In this document: positions 8,483 to 12,167 of the stretch, in pieces
Numbering within the stretch: the first letter of the stretch is position 1
Layout of the letters: every line of letters begins with the position of its first letter
Origin: Phycisphaerales bacterium UBA1845
GTDB lineage: Bacteria; Planctomycetota; Phycisphaerae; UBA1845
DNA: 12,167 nucleotides
Direction: 5' to 3'
Assembly: GCA_002338715.1 (NCBI GenBank)
Contig: DDIR01000139.1
Coordinates: forward strand, 56,756-68,922
Notes under the pieces: model-generated
The model's input: the letters and a program-made list of their open reading frames with translations, nothing else
Told to the model about the DNA's origin: nothing
Databases searched by the model: none
Translations under genes and position numbers: made by a program

Positions 8483-8836
8483 CTAAAGGACTGCGAGCAG
8501 GGTGACCACGACCGCAAACAGCGTGGCACCTTCGATCATTGCCGCGGTAATAATCGTCGCGGTCGAGATGTTACCGGCTGCTTCCGGCTGACGTGCCATC
8601 GACTCGACAGCACTGCCACCGATGCGACCGATGCCAGCTGCTCCGCCCATGATGACGAGGCCTGCACCGATTGAACCGCCCAACTTGCGGGCACCATCTG
8701 CGTCGAGGAAGGTGGCTGAGTTGCTGTGGCTGCTCGCACCTTCTTCACCATCTGAGGCCATCGCATCGTTGGCCATCAGCATCATTCCGAGGACGATTGC
8801 CCCCAATGCCAACCATGAATTCTTCTTGCTCATCAT
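8483..8836 (-). CDS. atpE: ATP synthase Fo subunit c, with signal-peptide-like N-terminus
   Basis: This 117-residue c subunit forms the rotor ring of Fo. The mature hairpin spans about 50-117: a glycine-rich first helix (LGGSIGAGLVIMGGAAGIGRIGG), the polar loop ARQPEA (81-86), and a second helix with the ion-carrying Glu102 (AAMIEGATLFAVVV). The residues that mark sodium rings (Gln in helix 1, Ser after the Glu) are Ile and Gly here, so proton use is inferred. Residues 1-27 form a positively charged then hydrophobic segment ending NDAMAS, with a likely signal peptidase site, followed by a polar stretch (DGEEGASSHSNS). Most c subunits have about 80 residues and no such leader. The start is ATG ATG at 8836, with a good GGAAAGG (8846-8852). 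The 164-base spacer before it is the longest in the operon. Confidence 0.96.
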   Translation of the reverse strand: MMSKKNSWLALGAIVLGMMLMANDAMASDGEEGASSHSNSATFLDADGARKLGGSIGAGLVIMGGAAGIGRIGGSAVESMARQPEAAGNISTATIITAAMIEGATLFAVVVTLLAVL

Positions 8837-9000
8837 TGTCTTGTGCCTTTCCGACTTCGATTGGGCAGCCCTGCAGGGTTGGCTACCATTTGTCTCGTCC
8901 CCATCGCGCTCTCACGCCTTACGACCCGACTGCCCTGCAATCTGTTCCGGGCATGGCGACGTTATGAATCAATGCAACCAGAGCACCGCGCCTTCGCAAC

Positions 9001-9909
9001 TTAGTGTGCGTGGGCTGCCGCTTCTCCGTGATGTCCTTCTTCGTGGTGATCGTCGTGGTGATGCACGTTGACGCTCATCCCGATAAACAGCGTCGTCAGG
9101 AACGTGAAGATGAATGCCTGAAGCGCTGCGACGAACAACTCAAGAAAGTTAATCGCGACACTGCCGAGAACGACTGGAATCGTGACACCAATTCCAGTCG
9201 TGAGTCCCACAGCAAACGCGCTCATGGTGAATCCAATCAAGACAGCCAGCAGGATGTGACCGGCCATCATGTTCGCGAAAAGTCGCACCGTCAGGGCGAA
9301 GATCTTCGCGATGGTTCCGATGATTTCGACCGGAACAAGCAAGGGGGCCATCAACAGCGGACCGGGGCAGAAGTGGGCAAGGTATGCCGTCCCGCCGAGT
9401 CGCAAGCCGTTAAAGACCATCATCAATAGCGTGCAGAAGGCCAACGTTCCGGTGGTCCAGATGTTGGCAGTTGCGGTTCCGCCGAGGTGCACGGGATGCT
9501 CAGGCATGCCCGTGACGAAGTAGGCGACCGCATCGAACGGCAGCAAGCCGAGAAGATTGCAGGTGAAGATAAAGAAGAAGACCGACCAGATGTACTTGAT
9601 GAAACGGTCGGTGTGTTCGCCGAGTGCGGGCTTGGCGACTTCATCGCGAAGGTACACGCAGATCGTCTCGATGAAGTTTCCGAAGCCACTCGCGACCAGG
9701 GCGTCCATCCCCGCGTTGCCGCGACGACGGCGACCCGCACGGATGACGAACACGATCAGCAGGAACGCAGCCAGCACCATCATGAAGATCTGGTTGCTCA
9801 TGACTGTGAACGTGCTGAAAACGCCGGAGTCGGCAAGTTTGATGGGTTCGCCCCAGACGTGCTGAACGACGTGGGTCAGTGGATTGGAAGATGCCAACAT
9901 TGCTGTCAT
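9001..9909 (-). CDS. atpB: ATP synthase Fo subunit a
   Basis: This 302-residue a subunit is the membrane stator with the ion half-channels. Several membrane helices are visible (about 38-57, 107-124, 152-168, 186-206, 214-235, 240-279). The essential arginine is Arg209 in ALTVRLFANMMAGHI, and the second conserved channel helix is FLELFVAALQAFIFTFL, with Gln264 where E. coli has Gln252. The C-terminus ends in a histidine- and acid-rich tail (283-302, nine His in twenty residues), absent from E. coli. The ATG at 9909 overlaps the stop of the upstream AtpI-like gene (ATGA), which implies translational coupling. A second ATG three codons on is possible. Confidence 0.97.
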   Translation of the reverse strand: MTAMLASSNPLTHVVQHVWGEPIKLADSGVFSTFTVMSNQIFMMVLAAFLLIVFVIRAGRRRRGNAGMDALVASGFGNFIETICVYLRDEVAKPALGEHTDRFIKYIWSVFFFIFTCNLLGLLPFDAVAYFVTGMPEHPVHLGGTATANIWTTGTLAFCTLLMMVFNGLRLGGTAYLAHFCPGPLLMAPLLVPVEIIGTIAKIFALTVRLFANMMAGHILLAVLIGFTMSAFAVGLTTGIGVTIPVVLGSVAINFLELFVAALQAFIFTFLTTLFIGMSVNVHHHDDHHEEGHHGEAAAHAH

Positions 9910-10379
9910 TTTCGTTTCCCGTTTCCGGCCGCCTTGTCGGGCGATATTGACTCAACCGCGTTCGAGTCGTTGCGGGATTCGTCTTGTCTGGTCCAGCGGA
10001 CGAGAAGCGCCGTTTCGCCCGCCAAAGTTATCAAGTATGCCAATGCTACCCAGAGCACCAGCGGTTTTTTTGAAAGCTCGGTCGCAAAGACCAAAGCCAA
10101 GGCCAACCCGACAGCCGCGAACATCCGCAGTGCCGTCGCACCGAGCAATCGATTGATTCGCTCGGGCCCGCTTCCCCCGGTCTGGCAGGCGACGATTCCG
10201 CCAAGCCAACCAGCGACCACGGCGGCTGATATCCCTGCGTACATCGCGGAAACACCCGTTTTCCCCGCGATTTTGAGGGTCGGAGCGTATCCGACCAGGG
10301 CAGCCAGCCCGCCAAGGGCCAACCCAGCCAAGACCAGCCGAACGTATCGGCCTGCGAAGGTTGGCTTTCGTTCACTCAT
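9906..10379 (-). CDS. atpI: AtpI-like ATP synthase-associated membrane protein
   Basis: This 157-residue membrane protein has four predicted helices (about 13-31, 44-65, 80-100, 106-125), a Gly/Ala-rich core and a polar charged tail (130-157). Size, topology and its place directly before atpB fit the UncI/AtpI group, which aids c-ring assembly. Sequence identity in this group is low, so the family call leans on context. The stop overlaps the atpB start (ATGA). The ATG at 10379 (MSERK) is preceded, 16 bases upstream, by a near-duplicate start region encoding an overlapping seven-codon reading frame (MSERNHE, 10395-10372). The ribosome site is weak. Confidence 0.7.
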   Translation of the reverse strand: MSERKPTFAGRYVRLVLAGLALGGLAALVGYAPTLKIAGKTGVSAMYAGISAAVVAGWLGGIVACQTGGSGPERINRLLGATALRMFAAVGLALALVFATELSKKPLVLWVALAYLITLAGETALLVRWTRQDESRNDSNAVESISPDKAAGNGKRK

Positions 10380-10412
10380 GATTTCTTTCGCTCATGAGTT
10401 GTCGCTATCGGA

Positions 10413-10811
10413 TTACCCGTCGCCGTCTGCATCCTTGCGATTCGCCGCAGCATCTTTGGAGGCGGCGAGTGCTCGGCGGATCAAGTTGTACATTCCACCG
10501 ATCAGCCCGAGAATTACACCCACCAACGTGTATCTGGGGGACGTTTGCCAATGGCTATCTGCCCACCACCCCAATAAGGTGAATCCTGCGACGGCACCGG
10601 CTAGGTCAAGCCCAATCCCCGCAAGTCCCCACATGCCGGTGACCACGGATCGCTTGGACTTGCCACTTGAGGTGCTGACTGGGTTACCGGACTTGTCCTT
10701 GGCCTGCTCCAAACGAGCCTGCTTCGGCAGTCTGTTGTCCATGTCGTACCCCCCGCGGCCGGTGTTGCCTGGTGACACTTTTCGAGCTTCGGTCACCCGC
10801 ATTGAGAGCAT
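10413..10811 (-). CDS. atpZ: AtpZ/AtpI-family two-helix membrane protein
   Basis: This 132-residue protein has a polar N-terminus (1-55), two membrane helices (about 60-82, GLAGIGLDLAGAVAGFTLLGWWA; 93-112, TLVGVILGLIGGMYNLI) and a charged tail. The GxxxxGxxLxxxxxxGxxxGxWxD pattern and IGGMYNLIRR are typical of the AtpZ (F0F1-ATPase associated, putative cation transporter) group found at the head of atp operons. Its role in assembly or Mg/Ca transport is known only by family. The ATG at 10811 lies about 50 bases after the proposed transcription start, with no clear ribosome site. An ATG at 10742, preceded by GGGGGG six bases upstream, would give a 109-residue protein of more usual size and is a serious alternative. 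Confidence 0.8.
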   Translation of the reverse strand: MLSMRVTEARKVSPGNTGRGGYDMDNRLPKQARLEQAKDKSGNPVSTSSGKSKRSVVTGMWGLAGIGLDLAGAVAGFTLLGWWADSHWQTSPRYTLVGVILGLIGGMYNLIRRALAASKDAAANRKDADGDG

Positions 10812-10868
10812 CTTGTAACAGTTTTTTCGACGCGTCCCAAGAGCGCTTCGTTGCCAGCGCGGGGCGGT

Positions 10869-10898
10869 AGTCTAGCAATGTGCCCGATCATGCGTCAA
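10869..10898 (-). promoter_or_regulatory. Candidate promoter of the atp operon
   Basis: On the minus strand TTGACG (10893-10898) is followed by an 18-base spacer and TAGACT (10869-10874), preceded by TGC as an extended -10. Match to the sigma-70 consensus is five and four of six. The start of transcription would fall near 10862. This is the only good promoter-like sequence seen before the first atp gene. Confidence 0.5.
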
Positions 10899-10942
10899 CC
10901 CCACAAATGACAGTAATTTAGCGCAGTTCGCAACGCCCGTCG

Positions 10943-10971
10943 TTGACCAAATAGAGGGGTTTTGCTACCGT
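10943..10971 (+). promoter_or_regulatory. Candidate promoter of asd
   Basis: TTGACC (10943-10948), 17 bases, then TACCGT (10966-10971) with TGC just before it as an extended -10. The overlapping TATCAT (10973-10978) is a better -10 by sequence but lacks a correctly spaced -35. Transcription would start near 10978, leaving a leader of about 80 bases. It is divergent from the atp promoter, with the two -35 boxes 44 bases apart. Confidence 0.4.
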
Positions 10972-11059
10972 CTATCATGGGGCAAAAGTTAGTTTGATCG
11001 GACGGCGTTGCGGGGCTCCGACGCATCATATCGGGCGATCATTTCACAGGTCAGAAGTC

Positions 11060-12058
11060 ATGTTCAAATGTGTTGCAATCGTGGGCGCGACCGGTGCGGT
11101 TGGGCAGGAATTTTTGTCGCTGATCGACAAGCGAAATCTGCAAACCGAGTCGATCAAATTGCTCGCTTCGGCGCGCAGTGCGGGTAAGAAAGTTGCGTTC
11201 AACGGACGCGATCTGACCGTCGAAGAACTGACACCCGACAGCTTCAACGGCGTCGACCTCGCGCTCTTCAGTGCCGGTGGAAGCATCAGCAAGGAGTACG
11301 CACCGATCGCAGCCAACGCCGGCTGCGTGGTCGTCGACAATTCGTCCGCGTTTCGCATGGACCCGGCCACACCGCTCGTCGTGCCCGAAGTCAATCCCGA
11401 AGATGTCCGCAATCACAAGGGCATCATCGCCAACCCGAACTGCTCGACGATCATCATGGTTGTTCCGGTTTGGCCGCTGCATCAGGTCAATCCGATCAAG
11501 CGCATCGTCGTCAGCACGTACCAAGCCGCCAGCGGCGCCGGGCAGGCTGCGATGCTCGAACTCGAACAGGAGACGCGCGACGTGCTCGCGGGCAAGCAGG
11601 TCACGCCGAACATTTTTCCCTATCAATACGCGTTCAATCTCTTCTCGCACAACTCCGACGTTGGCGACAACGGTTACAACACCGAAGAGATGAAGATGGT
11701 CAACGAAACGCGGAAGATGTTTCACTGCGAAGGCATCCAGGTGACGGCGACGTGCGTGCGCGTGCCGGTGATGCGCGCCCACAGCGAAGCGATCAACCTG
11801 CAATTCACCAACCCGATCACGCCGGATGAAGTGCGCGACGTTTTAAGCAAAGCCCCGGGCGTGCGCATCGTCGATCAACGCAGCCCGCAACATTACCCGA
11901 TGCCGATTGATGCCAGCGGCAAAGACGACGTGTTGGTTGGCCGCATTCGCCAGGACATCAGCCAGCCCGACGGTTGCGGTATCGACATGTTCGTCAGCGG
12001 TGATCAACTGCTGAAAGGTGCAGCGCTGAACGCCGTCCAGATCGCGGAATTGCTTTGA
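11060..12058 (+). CDS. asd: Aspartate-semialdehyde dehydrogenase
   Basis: This 332-residue enzyme catalyses NADPH-dependent reduction of aspartyl-4-phosphate to aspartate semialdehyde, the branch point to lysine, diaminopimelate, threonine and methionine. Motifs are the dinucleotide loop VGATGAVGQEF (8-18), SAGGSISKEYAP (71-82), NSSAFRM (94-100), PEVNP (109-113), the catalytic Cys128 in NPNCSTI, TYQAASGAGQ (153-162), and Arg239 and the acid-base His241 in VRVPVMRAHSE. Length and motif wording fit the shorter subfamily of Gram-positive and many other bacteria, not the 367-residue E. coli type. The ATG at 11060 is chosen over an in-frame ATG at 10994: it has AGG nine bases upstream and the protein begins at the first strand. 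It is transcribed away from the atp operon and has no apparent operon partner in view. Confidence 0.97.
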   Translation: MFKCVAIVGATGAVGQEFLSLIDKRNLQTESIKLLASARSAGKKVAFNGRDLTVEELTPDSFNGVDLALFSAGGSISKEYAPIAANAGCVVVDNSSAFRMDPATPLVVPEVNPEDVRNHKGIIANPNCSTIIMVVPVWPLHQVNPIKRIVVSTYQAASGAGQAAMLELEQETRDVLAGKQVTPNIFPYQYAFNLFSHNSDVGDNGYNTEEMKMVNETRKMFHCEGIQVTATCVRVPVMRAHSEAINLQFTNPITPDEVRDVLSKAPGVRIVDQRSPQHYPMPIDASGKDDVLVGRIRQDISQPDGCGIDMFVSGDQLLKGAALNAVQIAELL

Positions 12059-12098
12059 TTCGCCTGGAAAAAAAGGGGCATTTCGTCCGCGCGTGTCC

Positions 12099-12135
12099 CT
12101 ATAGCGATCTTGATCCAAGCGCGGCGTTTTGCTCG
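12099..12135 (+). repeat. Dispersed ~40-base repeat, copy 3
   Basis: This sequence begins CTATAGCGATCTTGATCCAA and continues GCGCGGCGTTTTGCTCG. It resembles copies 1 and 2 in the atpD-atpC spacer (shared AKCTYGATCCAA core, then CGC..GCGT..TTT). It lies 40 bases after the asd stop. The remaining bases to the window end show no gene. Confidence 0.45.
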
Positions 12136-12167
12136 TCCACTCTTCACAGCACGGGCGCCAGTACCCA

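Noticed and set aside
8483..8836. Sodium-driven c ring
   Set aside because: The Na+-coordinating Gln of helix 1 and Ser next to the carboxylate are Ile and Gly here, so the sodium signature is absent.
9487..10818. 443-codon open frame on the plus strand
   Set aside because: It lies antisense across atpB, the AtpI-like and AtpZ-like genes, with a composition biased toward Arg, Ser, Pro and Ala as expected from the complement of a GC-rich coding region. No domain is recognisable.
10684..10878. 64-codon minus-strand frame upstream of and overlapping the AtpZ-like gene
   Set aside because: It runs out of frame through the AtpZ-like gene and would start within or before the proposed promoter, and it has no recognisable features.
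10994..11059. 22-residue N-terminal extension of asd
   Set aside because: The domain begins at MFKCVAIVGATG from the ATG at 11060, which has a better ribosome site, and the proposed promoter would leave the extension with almost no leader.

Overview
The window is dominated by a complete F1Fo ATP synthase operon read leftwards on the minus strand: atpZ-like, atpI-like, atpB, atpE, atpF, atpH, atpA, atpG, atpD, atpC (10811 down to 2168). Upstream of it, divergently transcribed on the plus strand, is asd (aspartate-semialdehyde dehydrogenase, 11060-12058). Downstream and convergent with atpC is a LuxR-type response regulator whose receiver domain has lost its phosphorylation residues (1432-2097). 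A metallo-beta-lactamase-fold hydrolase runs leftwards to the left edge (55-936).

The organism is probably a planctomycete, perhaps of a Phycisphaerae-like lineage. The reasons are moderate GC, weak or absent Shine-Dalgarno sequences at many starts, separate single atpF and atpH genes, the full a-c-b-delta-alpha-gamma-beta-epsilon order in one operon, and the character of the Atp proteins. This placement rests on remembered family resemblance, not on a search.

Together the ten atp genes encode the assembly helpers (AtpZ, AtpI), the membrane motor (a, c, b) and the catalytic head with its stalks (delta, alpha, gamma, beta, epsilon). The c subunit lacks the residues that mark sodium-binding rings, so a proton motor is inferred. 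Only atpI/atpB overlap (ATGA). The other junctions are unusually open (33-164 bases), and several contain structured repeats instead of plain spacer. These are a long perfect hairpin between atpE and atpF, inverted REP pairs with GTAG feet between atpF/atpH and atpH/atpA, a single REP between atpA and atpG, and an inverted pair of a different, roughly 40-base repeat between atpD and atpC.

The most unusual observations are: (1) about 57 extra residues in AtpA, relative to E. coli, in a surface loop of the nucleotide-binding domain; (2) two REP families with the same GTAG foot but different, compensated stem sequences, inside an essential operon; (3) a 16-bp intercistronic hairpin directly after atpE; (4) the pseudo-receiver regulator, with tandem operator-like palindromes upstream; (5) signal-peptide-like N-termini on both the b and c subunits. 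I see no prophage, CRISPR array, tRNA, rRNA or complete transposon, and no defence system.
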